DNA of 64,000 nucleotides from Platerodrilus igneus (GCA_036346225.1 JARFIW010001491.1:1550001-1614000); one strand, 5' to 3'. Positions 11,150 through 22,699 are shown, numbered from the stretch's first letter. The notes: generated by a model not told the origin, from the sequence alone. Program-made: numbers and translations.

Positions 11150-12732
11150 AAAAATAAAAATTAGATATTTTTCACTCCCATTTTCACACGCAATTTTTCA
11201 AAAAGTGGTTTTGGTAATGGCTTAGTGAAAATATTGGCCAATTGTTCTTTTGAGCAAAACATACTTTGGTTCTATAAAACCCTCTTTATATTTTTCTCGT
11301 ACAAAATGATAGCGCATGTCAATATGCTTCCGAATTTTTTATTAGTTTGGCCGCGCTCTGATTATCTATAAATAACTGTATTGAAATTGCAATACTTTCA
11401 CCAATATCTAAAAATAGCTGATATAACCACAGTAACTTTTTTATGGTTTGTGCAGCAGCAATATATTCAGATTCTGTTGTTGAAAGACTAACAGAATTTT
11501 GTTTCTGACTTGACCAACAAATTGGAGCTCCTGCCAATATAATAACAAAACCGGTTATTGCCTTCCTAGTGTTTGGATCACTGGCGTAATCTGAATCGGT
11601 ATAAGCCATTAACTTCAAGTTGATACTGGTAAGTTATGCTTAAATATTTGGTTGCTAAGAAATATTTAAATATAAGACCAACTGCGTTCCAATGTTCTCC
11701 TGTATAATTATTTAAAAATTGACTTATCCGTCCAACAGAATAAGCAGTGTTTGGACGACTTACTATTGTAGAAAACAACAAAGAACCAACTGCTAGCCTG
11801 TAAGGAAAATGGTTTTCCTTAAAACTCTCTCCTTTGAGCAAAATCACATATGGATCTGCGGATACAGCCACAGGATTTGCACTGCTAAAATCAAAACGTT
11901 CTATAATTTGTTCTATAAAATGTAACTGATGTATGGTAGTAGTTTTCTTCTGCCTGTCCCGTACGAATTTAAGTCCCACATAAATACCAGGTTCGCTGAC
12001 TACCACATTAAAATGTTTTTGCAGTTCACTTAATACAAAGTCTATTTCATTTTGATTTCCGCACATAATGAGTCCATCGTCCACATAGATTACAAGTAAT
12101 ATTTTAAAGTCGTTTTGGTGTAAACAATACACATAATTATCAGCATTACTCCGTTTAAACCCCATACTTTTAAGAACAGTATCAAACTTACTGTTCCAGC
12201 ACTGTGGTGCTTGTTTAAGTCCATATAAGGCTTTGTTTAATTTGCATACTTTACCAAATCTGCCAAATATATCCACATCATCTGGTATTTTCATATACAC
12301 GTCACTATCCATTTCACCATGTTGAAAGGCAGTCCTTATATCGAACTGACTAATTTCCCAATCATGATGAGCTGCAATTGCTAAAATTATCCTAATTGTG
12401 TTGTATCGAGCTGTTGATGAGAATATGCCATTAAAGTCAACTCCTTCACGTTGTTGGCAACCTTTTATACAAAGTCTTGTTTTGTATCTTATAACAGATC
12501 CATTCGGTTTATGTTTAATTTTGAAAACCCATCTGCTTGATAAAGCTTTACTATTTTCTGGTAATGTAACATAGTCCCAGATGTGATTCTTTGTATGTGC
12601 TTGAAGTTCTTCTTGGATCGCTTCCTTCCAAGACTGTTTTTCATCACTGTCTAGGGCTTCTTCATAACTGTTAGATTCATTGCCTTCTACATAATATAAT
12701 TCATAATCATTGTATCGTTTGGGTAAATTCAC
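11150..12732 (-). pseudogene. pol: Copia copy A reverse transcriptase and RNase H
   Basis: The 384-codon frame at 12732-11578 holds almost the whole copia RT: KSWKEAIQEELQAHTKN, SSRWVFKIKHKPNGS, QFDIRTAFQHGEMDSDVYMK, YGLKQAPQCWNSKFD and the catalytic YVDDGL box. A frame change near 11610 leads into RNase H (11618-11319), with AYTDSDYASDPNTRKAITGF and STTESEYIAAAQTIKKLLWL. After a stop at 11319 the HIDMRYHF-like end continues to about 11150 in another frame. RT itself is uninterrupted and keeps its aspartates, but the chain is broken from integrase and from RNase H. Confidence 0.9.
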
Positions 12733-12889
12733 TTCTCTTCTTCTTAATTTTGGTTTTTTGTTTTCATTCTCTCTTTCTCTTTGTTCATTAGCTACAGCTT
12801 CTAGGTTAAATTCGTCTTCATTTTATTTCAGGGTCTTGTCTCACATTTATTGTTACGTCATCTAAAAATGTATCTCCATCATTTTCAAT

Positions 12890-14209
12890 TTTTAAATTAA
12901 CCACACTTCTTTACAATCTGTCACCATTTCCATAGACTTCTCATTAAATATAACATCCCTTGAAATAGTTATTTTCTTTGTACTTATATCAAAAAGTCTG
13001 TAATTTTCTGAGTACCCAACAAACACCAACTTTTTGCTTTCTGGGTCCAACTTATTCTGTTTCTGTTTTGGTATTTGGACAAATGGTCTCATCCAAAAAT
13101 TTTACAATGACCCAAATATGACTTTTTACCAGTCCACTGTTCAAATGATGTAGAGTTGGGGGTTTATTTAGTGGGAGTACAATTTGTAATGTACACAGCA
13201 GTGTTTACAGCTTCAGCCCACAAATATTTAGGGGCTTGTGCGTGACATAGCATTGTTCTTGCACTTTCTACTATAGTTCTATTATCCCTCTTGGCTCTAC
13301 CATTTTGTTCAGGTGTATAGGGTGCAGTATTTTCCATTTCAATTCCTTTTCACTTGGAAAATGCTTAATTTCATTATTACAGTACTCTGTTCCATTATCA
13401 ACAAGCAAAGTTCTTATAGGATAACCAAATTTATTTTTACATTTCAGATAGAAATCTTTAAAATGATCGCTTTTGTGGTTGAGGAAGTATGTTACACGGT
13501 ATCCTGAAAAACTGTCTTTGAAGGCTACAAAATATCTTGCTCCACTAATTGAAGGTGTTGCCATGGGTCCACATATGTCACTGTAGATTACTTTACCGGG
13601 TGCTCCTGAACTTGTTTGTTTAATACTTTTAAATGGCTTTCTTCACTGTTTCCCAAATACACACGCTTCACAAAAGAAACTGTCTGTGTCATTGAAATTA
13701 ACACCTTTCACGATTTTCTTTGAGACCATTTCCTTCAGGGTATTATTGTTCACATGGCCTAGTCTTTCATGCCACATTTTCAAATGGTTGTGATCGACTA
13801 CATTTACTTCAGGTATCACTGTACGAAATAGCATCCTGTACAAATTGTTGCAACTCTTAATTACACATGCAACTAGTTCATTTTCACAGTCATAAATCTC
13901 TGTAACCTGCTTGTTTTTAACAATTTTCATGTTCCTATTTGTTACAGCTCCTTCTGAAAACAAATTTTTCCTTAAATCAGGTATATAGAGTACATAATTT
14001 TTAGTGGCATCACTCCATTGTCCATTAACAAATTTCTGAATATTAATTTTTCCTTTTCTTTCTACTTTTAAATTAATATTATTTCCTAAGACCACTTCAC
14101 GTATTTCTCCTTTACCTATTTTATTAAATTCGGAAAAATACTCCCGTTTGTAAGTCATATGTGTAGACACTCCACTATCCATTAACCATACGTCTTCTCC
14201 GCAATACAA
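12890..14209 (-). pseudogene. pol: Copia copy A protease, GAG-pre-integrase and integrase
   Basis: The frame at 14209-13643 starts with the protease (VWLMDSGVSTHMT, active DSG). It runs into the GAG-pre-integrase zinc region with WHERLGHVNNNTLKEM and FCEACVFGK. After a stop and frame change, 13564-13271 gives the integrase core with RYFVAFKDSFSGYRV and the DNGTEY strand. A further shift near 13290 leads to an ERENRT-like helix and the C-terminal half (13092-12892), with SRDVIFNE. At least three breaks separate these parts, so integration by this copy is unlikely. The short plus-strand frame at 13313-13507 is a shadow. Confidence 0.9.
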
Positions 14210-14453
14210 ATTGTTTAGGTCAGCATCATCATTTTGTTTTCGACCTTACTTAAGGTCGGTTTGACGCAGCTCTAACTTCTTTTCTATTCTGTCACATTAA
14301 AAACAGTAGAGGTAGAGTTTGCACTTGCTGAAGTTGAACTGCTCCCACCATTCTGGTTATTTTGGTTTCGCCAATTTCCTCGTCCTCCTTTAAATCTACC
14401 ACAATATCGATTCTGACCTCTTGAAACTTTTAAACGGCAGTCCCTAGCAAAAG

Positions 14454-15123
14454 TCATCTTTTACGGCAGTTATAGCATAGTTGGTTATCTTTTCGTCCAC
14501 TGACTGAAATACTTGTTGTTGCTAATGCTGTGCCAGTTTCATCCACCCCTGGAAGAAGTGCTTCTTCATCCAACAGCCTCGCTGTTAGATTTGTTATTGT
14601 TTGTTTGATTTCATCTAGAGACAACCAAGCTTGTTTAACATTACGGAATTTTAGAGGAAGAGTCGTTAGGATTTTCATTAAAATTACTGAATCACTAATA
14701 GTTTCTCCAGATTCTGTAATTCTACGTGCCAAATTTTCAATTTTTGAAACATGTTGAGCAATAGAATCATTTGCTTCCATTTTATACTAGTGAAACTTTT
14801 CGTGCACCATTATTTTATTCATTTAAGATTTTGGAGATAAATACCGTCCAGCTTATCTATAATTTCTTTAGAAGTATTATAATTTTCTATTAACGTCATT
14901 TGATTTAATTCCATTGCCGACGTTAAAACACACATAGCCTTTGCATCCTTGTTTATCCAAACCTTATATTTTTCATTTTGGATGATGGTAGGCTGCAAAC
15001 TATCTCCAGTATTACATCATAAAAACCTTTAGTTTTAAGGGCACATTTGATCTGAAATTTCTACTGTAAATAATTCTGTCCATTGAATTTTGCTATTGAG
15101 TGATATTCTCCATGTTCTACCAT
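14454..15123 (-). pseudogene. gag: Copia copy A gag
   Basis: The start is placed at the ATG at 15123, just inside the 5' LTR and primer site. The N-terminal UBN2-like region (FNGQNYLQ and KFQIKCALKTKGFYDVI) contains stops. From 14780 an open frame continues with the usual copia gag helices (SKIENLARRI, DSVILMKILTTLPLKF) and ends at a truncated CCHC zinc knuckle (LCYNCRKR) at 14454 by frame change. Confidence 0.85.
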
Positions 15124-15201
15124 CGTATATTTCATTATTTTCACTTGTAGCTTTATTTTAACACAAATTCAGTACTCAGTTTCACAACTAAGCCCATAAC
15201 C

Positions 15202-15441
15202 TGTTGGAAATTTTTCTGTTTTCCAAAGTTCCCGTTTACTGAGTAAAGTTATAATGCTTACTTCACACAGAAAAGCAACACACACAGTGGTTTGTCTATT
15301 TTATTATAAAAATAATAAAGCACAAGTAATTGTAATGGCAAAAACTTCAAAATTATGACTGCCACAGGAATTGACTCACTGATCCTTTTATTTTTAATCG
15401 GCCACCTGAATGCTTAATATAAATATGAATTTAGTCCAACA
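15202..15441 (-). repeat. 5' LTR of copia copy A
   Basis: Direct repeat of 10809-11051; followed outward by GTAAT (15442-15446). The primer-binding site GGTTATGGGC (minus strand) begins at 15201, immediately inside. Confidence 0.95.
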
Positions 15442-15748
15442 GTAATTGACAGTTTGCATACTGCTTAAGCAAGAGTATATTATTCAAACTTTGGTCATAT
15501 TTTCAAGTTTAATACAGCTATAAAATACATGTCCAAGTAATATATGCAAAAATTATTGCCTATCAAACTTACATTACATTGAACTGGCAAACTTGCATAT
15601 GTACACATAAACACACATATGCATCCTTCCAAGAATAGTCATAAGGAATACCACAAACTTTAGAGATTCGCTAAAAGCTGACGATTAAAGAAACAGACTG
15701 TCCAGTATTTAGACTATATTTATATATATAAAAAATACACATTATAAA

Positions 15749-17038
15749 TTAAAGGTAAGTATGTTTAAGAGTAGAAAAATTATCTGTGTCCTTATTCATA
15801 AAACGAAGAACTTCGAAGGCCTGTTGTTTAGTCTCATTTGTCCAAGAAATAGGTCTACACTTATTTTCAACAAACGATTTTGTCTTCTCAAATAGTGCTT
15901 TCTTTGAGCCCAGTGATCCCTCTGATTTACTCCATGATATTTCTTTAAGCGGGCTGTGACCTTTAAATCCCTTAAAATGAACTCGCCTGTCCGACATTGT
16001 TCTTGTAAAATTAACAGGTTTATTGACAGTATCTGCATTTAATTTTTTACCTGTTAAAATTGCAACAGAAGAGTTTCCACAATCTGCAGACAATGATGTA
16101 TCGATATCTTCAAGGTTAGTTTTGCTTTGTTTATTACCTGTGCGACATCGTTTCAAGTATAATTCAGCCTTGCTTATTTTTTCTTTAACGAGTCGCTCCT
16201 GTAGGGCAACTTTCTTTTCGCGTTTGTGTATTTCATATTCTTTTATTTTCAACTTGTCTTCTAGGCTTTTTAACTGCAGCTCGCGATTTTTTAAATTTTC
16301 AAGTCGAGTGCGCTCGATTCCATCAATACAGTCATCTATGACAGGGTTCTTTACATATATCTCAGTTATTACAACTGCATTGGCATTATTTTTTGACAAC
16401 ACCTTCGGATGACATAAGATAGCATCAAGCGAATTACAACCTACCATAATGAACTTAATTAAATCATTAAATTCGTTTGAATAATGAGGCTTGCCAAACT
16501 TACACAAGTCATTAACAACAACTGCAAAATTATATTGCTCTCGTAGTCTAAACCGAAATAACTTTATATTAAAATCAGCATCCAAAAATACATCATTTAG
16601 TTTAATTTCAAAGGTGCCCTGTTGCTTTAAGATACATGCTAATTGATACACCAGACGCCACAAAAATTCTTCGTCTAAATAAAAATTTTGGTTACGACAG
16701 GTTTGAGCAATACTTGCCAAGTTCCCGTTTATGCAAAATTCACATGTTACATAAATAATTTTCTTATCCTCGTAGAGAACATAGTTGTAGATATGCAATG
16801 AGTTGGGTTGTTCCAACTTCAACATACACTTTTCGATATGTTGAATTAAATCTTGTTGCTCTCTCAAGGAATCGTAAACAAAAGCTTTCCAAACAAATAC
16901 TTCTAAAGTTTCCTTATTTTTAATTTTATAACTTGTGGAGTCTGCATCAGCACCTAATATACTTAAAACTTCGTACTTGTCGAGTTTCGTCTACAAATAA
17001 ATTTCAAGTTTAAATATAAATTCTTGTAGACTTACCAT
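15749..17038 (-). CDS. NEK2-like protein kinase homologue, probable pseudokinase
   Basis: Two exons are inferred. The ATG is at 17038-17036, a 45-bp intron follows (17035 GTAAGT to 16991 TAG), and exon 2 runs from 16990 to the TAA at 15749, giving 414 residues. Reading through the intron hits a stop, so splicing is required. The N-lobe aligns with NEK2: YEVLSILG (7-14), the VWK lysine (K36), CEFCINGNLASI (about 83-95) and YLDEEFLWRLVYQL (about 105-118). The glycine loop is degraded. The HRDLKPAN segment is replaced by FEIKLNDVFLD (about 128-138) and DFG by FRF (146-148). The activation segment and part of the C-lobe are missing, so catalysis is not expected. A coiled coil (about 225-282) and a late RRVHFKG motif resemble the NEK2 tail. 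The long intact frame argues against a dead pseudogene. In NEK2 this architecture acts at centrosomes; whether this protein does is inference. Confidence 0.75.
16991..17035 (-). other. 45-bp intron of the NEK2-like gene
   Basis: On the minus strand the start ATG is followed directly by GTAAGT, and 45 bp later TTATTTGTAG precedes ACGAAACTC. Joining gives M-TKLDKYEVL in frame. Unspliced, the frame stops at this TAG. The length is short but within the range of small insect introns. Confidence 0.75.
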
Positions 17039-18074
17039 TTTAATAACACAAAGGTGTAGAAAAATAAGCAATAAGGTCGTAGCTAATAGACATGATCGGT
17101 ATAAATGAGGTTGAATTCAGAGAACTCTCTGGTTGATTTATAACTTTTAAGCACAATCTACACGTATTTATGTATTTTTTATTTCAACAAAAACCAGTTA
17201 AGCCATTCAAACATTCAAATTCTGTGTAACGGTATTTGGAGGTTATAAGCTTCATAATAAACAATGAGAAAATAAAGATGATATATACAATATAATGTAT
17301 TGAAAAGAAATATCATCACATTTGTGTGTTATGTGAATAACATCCGCAGTTCAGTTAGGTATGTATACGTTCCACAACTAACCCTCAGCAAGGATCATTC
17401 GATACAAATATACGGATTAAAATAAATTCTGGTTAGTATTATATATAACATAATTAATTCAAAGATGTCCTACTGCATTAGGTTCACTATAACCTTAGAG
17501 AACAATAATATTTTAACTTCATACAATGCTTTAAGTATATTTCATTATCATTTTGTGTTTGTTCAATTTAAATATTTTTTTACTATATCGTATTAATGTG
17601 TAATAACTATTCTACGTTTCATTCCAAGGAATTTAATGATGACAAATGTCATTTTCCTTTTGTTTATTTACACAATCTTTTTTTCTAAGTTATCCACTTA
17701 CCTTCCTACTCAAGTTGTTTCTTCAAACTCTCGTTACCTCTTGTTGTTAGAGCTCCGCTTCTATTTTATTCAATTCAGTTTGAGCCTTTAAATGGTAATT
17801 TTAACAAAGTGTTCATAGTGGTTTGCTTTTCGTTTGTTTTATTTTAGTTCTAAAGTCTTCCCTAATTTAAGAAACTTTATTCATTTAATTTTTGATCAAA
17901 TCTCTTAATATTAATACCCAATTTTATTTAAAATATCAACATATTCCATTCATATTTAGATTTTTTGTCTTTACTTACCGCCTTTTTATTTCATTTTGAA
18001 GACCTGCTCGGTTTTCCTTTGAGTATCTACATTTAGGTTGGTTTTCTTCTCTAAAAATAGATGGCTATCATCTA
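17039..18074. other. Upstream region of the NEK2-like gene
   Basis: About 1 kb of AT-rich, non-coding sequence between the NEK2-like start codon and the next copia element. It should contain the promoter of the minus-strand gene, but I cannot single out a convincing TATA box or initiator. No other gene is seen. Confidence 0.5.
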
Positions 18075-18079
18075 ATTTG

Positions 18080-18281
18080 TGATCGTGTTTTGGAATTGCG
18101 ATAGCATAAAATAAAAAGAAAGCTTGAAAACTGGTTATATTGTAAGAGCAAAATTAAAAGTCAGATAACACAAAATTGTTTAGAAAAAGGATTCTACTTT
18201 GACAGACGCTTTCTACGTTTTTTTTATATGTAGAAGCATACAAGCAAGCTGTATATTAAATATCAACGTCCATTTTCAACA
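18080..18281 (-). repeat. 3' LTR of copia copy B
   Basis: Direct repeat of 22425-22626 with one visible substitution. It is preceded by ATTTG. Confidence 0.95.
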
Positions 18282-18331
18282 CTTCCTCCAACGTGGAGTA
18301 TTTAATCTAAAAACTAAATTCACAAAAGCGT

Positions 18332-21300
18332 CTACTTAAAAAAATTATTATCACTTAGCGCCGTTATAGATATTCCACGACGCATTTGTGTGAACTTTTG
18401 ACGTTCTAGGGGTTTTGTTAAGATATCGGCTAGATTCATATCGCTGCTGATGTACTCTAAGTCGATGTCACCATTCAAATATCTTTTCCTAATGAAAAAA
18501 TATCGCACTGCAATGTGTTTGGTCCTTTTGTGAAATTCGGGATTCTTAGTCAGTTTCAGAGCGCTTGCTAAATCGACAAACAATTTTGGTTTGCAAATGC
18601 GATGACCAAGATCAATTAAAAGACGCTGAAGCCAAATAAGTTCCTTGGCACCTTCACTACTTGCCACAAATTCTGCTTCAGTAGTGCTAAGCGCTACTGA
18701 GCACTGAAGTTGACTGGTCCACGAAACTGCTCCACCGGATATAATTGAAATAACACCCGTTGTTGATCGGCGTGTCGTTGAGCAACCTCCAAAATCCGCA
18801 TCACTGTATACTAGAAGTTCAAGGTCTTGAGGTTTATAGACTATGCATAATCACTAGTACCTTGCAAGTACTTAAAAATACGCTGAACGGCATACCAATC
18901 ATTTTCAGTTGGACTTTCTATGGAGCGTGCGGCTTTGCTTACTACAAAAGCTATATCGGGACGACTTCCTACTGTCAGATACATTAAACAACCTATCGCT
19001 TCCCGATATGGTACCTGATCTTGAATAGGTTTTGAATCTGCAGATCCATTACGTTCACATGGTGTAGCAACTTTTTTGCAGTTATACATATTAAAACGAT
19101 TTAACAATTTTTTTGTATATGCATACTGGCTTATAATGATAGAACCATCAGAGTTCTGCAGAATTTGAATGCCCAGAAAATTGTTCAGTTCACCCACGGT
19201 GATCTTGAAGCTTTTCTTAAGATCGTTTGTGAAAACAGTAATTTCATCAAGATCGCTCCCTGCTACAAGACCATCATCAACGTAAATGGCCACAAGCAGC
19301 TTTTTGCCATTTCGTTCACGAGTAAACAGACAAGGGTCAGCTTTGCTATGTTGCATTCCACTTGATTGCATAAACCCAACAAATTTTTCATTCCAACAAC
19401 GTGGCGCTTGTTTCAGTCCATATACGCTTTTCTTTAAAAAACAAACACGGCCTGTGTTATCATCAAAACCTTCTGGTTGCTTGACATAAACTTCTTCATG
19501 AAGTTCACCATAGAGAAAAGCAGTTTTTACATCAAATTGTCGCAACTGTAGTCTATCGCATGCAGAGATAGCCAGCACGCTTCGAATGGTTTCATAACGC
19601 GCTACCGGGCTAAACGTTTCATCGTAGTCAAAGCCGCAGGTTTGACCACATCCTTTGACTACAAAACGTGCTTTAAAACGCGTTTGACCATTTGAATCGA
19701 CTTTAATACGATAGACCCATCGACTGTTTAACATTTTGGCTTCTGGGGGTTTTTCTACTAGTTCCCACGTTTCATTTTTATATTGCGATTGTAATTCCTC
19801 TTCCATTGCTTCCTGCCATTTATCAGAATGAACTGAAGATACTGCTTCTCGATAAGAACGAGGGTGAATAGTATCAACAAATTCCTCAGCGGAGAAAACA
19901 AAATCATCAGAGGCTGAATAAACATAATAGTCATCAAGTTTCTTAGGCTTTTGACGTTCTTCAATTTTGCGTGTCTCATAGCGTTTTTCTTGTGAATCTG
20001 ATACTGATTCAGATGCAGTTGAATTGATAGTGGTTTTGCAAGGTTTCAAAACTTCCTCCGGAACAACAACCGTTGGGGTCGGTGATAATTCAATACAAGA
20101 TGTTGAACACGTACGTTCAGGCTTAAAAATTACGTCACGGCTGCAAACAACTTGATTTTTGGAAGGTACATACACGCGATAACCATCACGATCATTAACG
20201 TAGCCAACTACTCGACCACCGATAGCTTTATTGTCAAATTTACGCCGCTTTTGTTTCGGTACATGTACGAAACATTCAGTTCCAAAAATGCGCAGATATT
20301 CTAGACTACCATATTCTTTACCTCGCCATATCTCAATCGGAGATTTCTGTGCAATGGTAGATTTTCCTACCCAATTTAATACGTGGACAGCAGTTGCACA
20401 TGCTTCAGCCCAACAAACTTTTGGCATTCGTGACGAAGACAACATCGAACGAGCAAGCTCAACAATTGTTCTGTTTTCTCGTTCTGCAACACCGTTCAAT
20501 TGAGGTGTATAAGGAGGTGTAATTTCAGATAAAATACCATTTGCAGTAAGAATATTACGAACCTCTTGATTGCCGAATTCACCACCACCATCCATGCGGA
20601 GCACTTTAATGGTGTGCCCATACGTCTTTGACTCATTTATATAGGCATTTAGACAACTAGCAACCTCATTTTTCTGTTTCATTAAATACAGTACCCTATA
20701 TTTTGAAAATTCGTCTTTGAAACAAACATAATAGCGTTTATTGGTAAATGATGAATTTTCTGTAGTCCCATTACGTCAGCGTGTATCTTTTCACCAACTG
20801 ATGTAGCTAAATGAGTGCGAGTTCGAAAAGGGAGCCGATGCGCTTTTCCAAATACACAACCGTCGCAAAATTCTCCATCGACAACAGGAATATCGATACC
20901 CATGCGTTTTAACACGGTCTTTATTTGGTGCTTGTTAATATGCGCCATCCTTTCATGCCAGACTTGTATACTTTCTTCATTAGTTGCCAAATTAACAATT
21001 GCTTCAACCTGTGGTTTAATCATACGTATTTTTAATACATATGCTCACCCAAGTTTGTAGCCAGTAAGGGTAGTTACCTGTTCACGACGAAAAATAACTG
21101 ATGTTTTATCAAAAGTTACAGCATGTCCTAAATCCGTTGAACGAGTTACAGAAAGAAGACTTTTTTCTGCGTCTGGTACAAACCACACATTATTTAAATG
21201 ACTGCATTGCCATTTATTATGTACCCAAATTTCTACGTTGATGCGCCCACAGCCATAGGCCAGCATAAAGTTCTTAGATTTTGCAATATGAATTATCTTT

Positions 21301-21665
21301 GGCGGTACAAATTTTTCATACGTCGCGAAAAATTCTTTATATGGGGTAATATGTTGCGACGCGCCTGAGTCACAAATCCAAACATCACACTCTTTTAGTG
21401 ATATTGCGTCTTGGGCAGTAAAACCGGATTTACCAAATTTTGCACTAATTTGGTTAGCTTTTCCGCACCCAGTTACAGTGCATTCAGCTGCCCAATGACC
21501 GAGCTTACCACATTTATTGCACGGACGCTTTTTCTTTTGTTCTGCAATAAATTTCTCCCGCCGTTTCTTATGATTCGAGGAAACAGATTTGTCTAATTTT
21601 GCTATTAGACGTATTTGCTGATTTAGCCTTAATCGTAAATGCAGACCCTGAATCATATGATTCAA
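18332..21665 (-). pseudogene. pol: Copia copy B pol (zinc knuckle to RNase H)
   Basis: 21665-21045 holds the CCHC knuckle (CNKCGKLGHWAAEC), the protease (WICDSGASQHIT) and the following linker. After a TGA at about 21045 the same frame continues to 20682 with GAG-pre-integrase (VWHERMAHINKHQIKTV, FCDGCVFGK). A frame change near 20750 then leads into the 613-codon frame at 20682-18841. That frame carries the integrase (RMDGGGEFGNQE, ERENRTIVELARSML) and the full RT (FDVKTAFLYGELHEEVYVKQ, YGLKQAPRCWNEKF, YVDDGL). Near 18845 another frame change precedes RNase H, which ends at 18332 with TKHIAVRYFFIRK and the LADILTKPL terminus. Every domain and its catalytic residues are present. Only single-site breaks prevent one polyprotein. 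Confidence 0.92.
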
Positions 21666-22272
21666 TTTTTCGCAGCTCTATTGCGCACAGTTTTTCAGTC
21701 AATAGATTTAATTTTTGTTTATCTTCTGGAACAACCTCCCAAATATTCCAAAAATCTATAAAACGCGAATCCTTTTCTAACGCTGTTAGAACACGTGCGA
21801 TTAAAACGGATTCATCTAGCTCATTCCGCTTACCACGTTTTAATTCTGCATTTAGATTTTGAAAAGTGTTCGTCACACGTGCAATGAATTGAGCCACATC
21901 TTCTACAGAGGTTGGCGCCATGTTAAATAACTCTTGAAATAATCTGTCATGCCTTTGGGTGCTTGTGCGTTCAAACCGAGCACATAATTTGGTCCACATC
22001 ACTGATGCTGTGGTTGTTGATAGAACCAAATCTACAAAGTTGTTGCCCAGAGTACCCATTATATTGTCACAGGCAGCAGCATTGTTTGTAACCCAGCTTT
22101 CATATTTAGCTTTTTTGGCGTCATTGTCAGCTTCTAAAGTTGGACATTCTTCCGATCCGTCCACGATGCTCGTCAATTTGTTTTGCACAAACAACATTTG
22201 CATTTGCCACTTCCATTTAGGCCATCCAGAGCCATCTTCCAATTTGTCAATGTGCAATTTAATATCAGACAT
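21568..22272 (-). CDS. gag: Copia copy B gag
   Basis: The start ATG at 22272 lies about 150 bp inside the 5' LTR and opens a 234-codon frame. It is a typical copia gag: LDGSGWPKWKWQM-like N-terminus (UBN2 type; here LEDGSGWPKWKWQMQ), then helices with MWTKLCARFERTSTQRHDRLFQEL and VLIARVLTALEKD. The zinc knuckle is not in this frame. The frame ends at 21568 while knuckle and protease continue in a frame shifted by one base, overlapping over 21665-21568. Either a recent single-base indel or a frameshift signal separates gag from pol. The capsid part could still be made. Confidence 0.85.
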   Translation of the reverse strand: MSDIKLHIDKLEDGSGWPKWKWQMQMLFVQNKLTSIVDGSEECPTLEADNDAKKAKYESWVTNNAAACDNIMGTLGNNFVDLVLSTTTASVMWTKLCARFERTSTQRHDRLFQELFNMAPTSVEDVAQFIARVTNTFQNLNAELKRGKRNELDESVLIARVLTALEKDSRFIDFWNIWEVVPEDKQKLNLLTEKLCAIELRKIESYDSGSAFTIKAKSANTSNSKIRQICFLES

Positions 22273-22409
22273 CGGAACACTAATTTTGTCTAGAAAAACA
22301 AGCCAATTTGTTTTTCACCAAAATCGATTCGGAAATATCACCAAACGTCACTATATATATTTTAAACGCGAAAGATATTACTTTTACTTATTTTACGCAC
22401 GCAAACGCA

Positions 22410-22424
22410 TCTGGGCCCATAACC
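22410..22424 (-). promoter_or_regulatory. Primer-binding site of copia copy B
   Basis: The minus strand GGTTATGGGCCCAGA begins directly after the 5' LTR. It is complementary to the anticodon arm of initiator tRNA-Met (CTGGGCCCATAACC), the priming mode known for Drosophila copia. Confidence 0.85.
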
Positions 22425-22626
22425 TGATCGTGTTTTGGAATTGCGATAGCATAAAATAAAAAGAAAGCTTGAAAACTAGTTATATTGTAAGAGCAAAATT
22501 AAAAGTCAGATAACACAAAATTGTTTAGAAAAAGGATTCTACTTTGACAGACGCTTTCTACGTTTTTTTTATATGTAGAAGCATACAAGCAAGCTGTATA
22601 TTAAATATCAACGTCCATTTTCAACA
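22425..22626 (-). repeat. 5' LTR of copia copy B
   Basis: Direct repeat of 18080-18281. It is followed outward by ATTTG at 22627-22631. Confidence 0.95.
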
Positions 22627-22696
22627 ATTTGATATAGACGAATTGCAATCTACGATATTCCCTTTGTAACATTAGCTCAATAATTATGCATGCATT

Positions 22697-22699
<3 letters not shown>

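Larger units (their letters stand above)
10809..15441 (-). mobile_element. Complete Ty1/copia element (copy A), mutated
   Basis: Two LTRs of 243 and 240 bp begin TGTTGGA and end TCCAACA as read on the plus strand. They flank a minus-strand gag-pol in copia order (gag, protease, integrase, RT, RNase H). A GTAAT target duplication sits at 10804-10808 and 15442-15446, so both ends are original. Next to the 5' LTR the minus strand reads GGTTATGGGC, like the internal initiator-tRNA-Met primer site used by copia. A purine run (GGGAGAG on the minus strand) adjoins the 3' LTR. The LTRs differ by small indels and several substitutions, and the coding region has several stops and frame changes, so this is older than the copia element at 18.1-22.6 kb. 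Confidence 0.95.
18080..22626 (-). mobile_element. Young complete Ty1/copia element (copy B)
   Basis: Two 202-bp LTRs (TGATCG...CAACA on the plus strand) differ at only one position that I can find (CTGGTT versus CTAGTT). They are flanked by an ATTTG duplication at 18075-18079 and 22627-22631. The minus strand beside the 5' LTR reads GGTTATGGGCCCAG, an exact match to the anticodon-arm complement of initiator tRNA-Met, the half-tRNA primer known for Drosophila copia. The minus-strand purine tract GGAGGAAG adjoins the 3' LTR. The coding region is nearly full length with about four breaks. The single LTR difference indicates a recent insertion, so the breaks arose recently or this copy was mobilised in trans. 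It belongs to a different family from copy A because the LTRs do not match. Confidence 0.95.

Noticed and set aside
16023..16412. 129-codon plus-strand frame
   Set aside because: It is the antisense shadow of the NEK2-like exon, Ser/Phe-rich, with no independent features.
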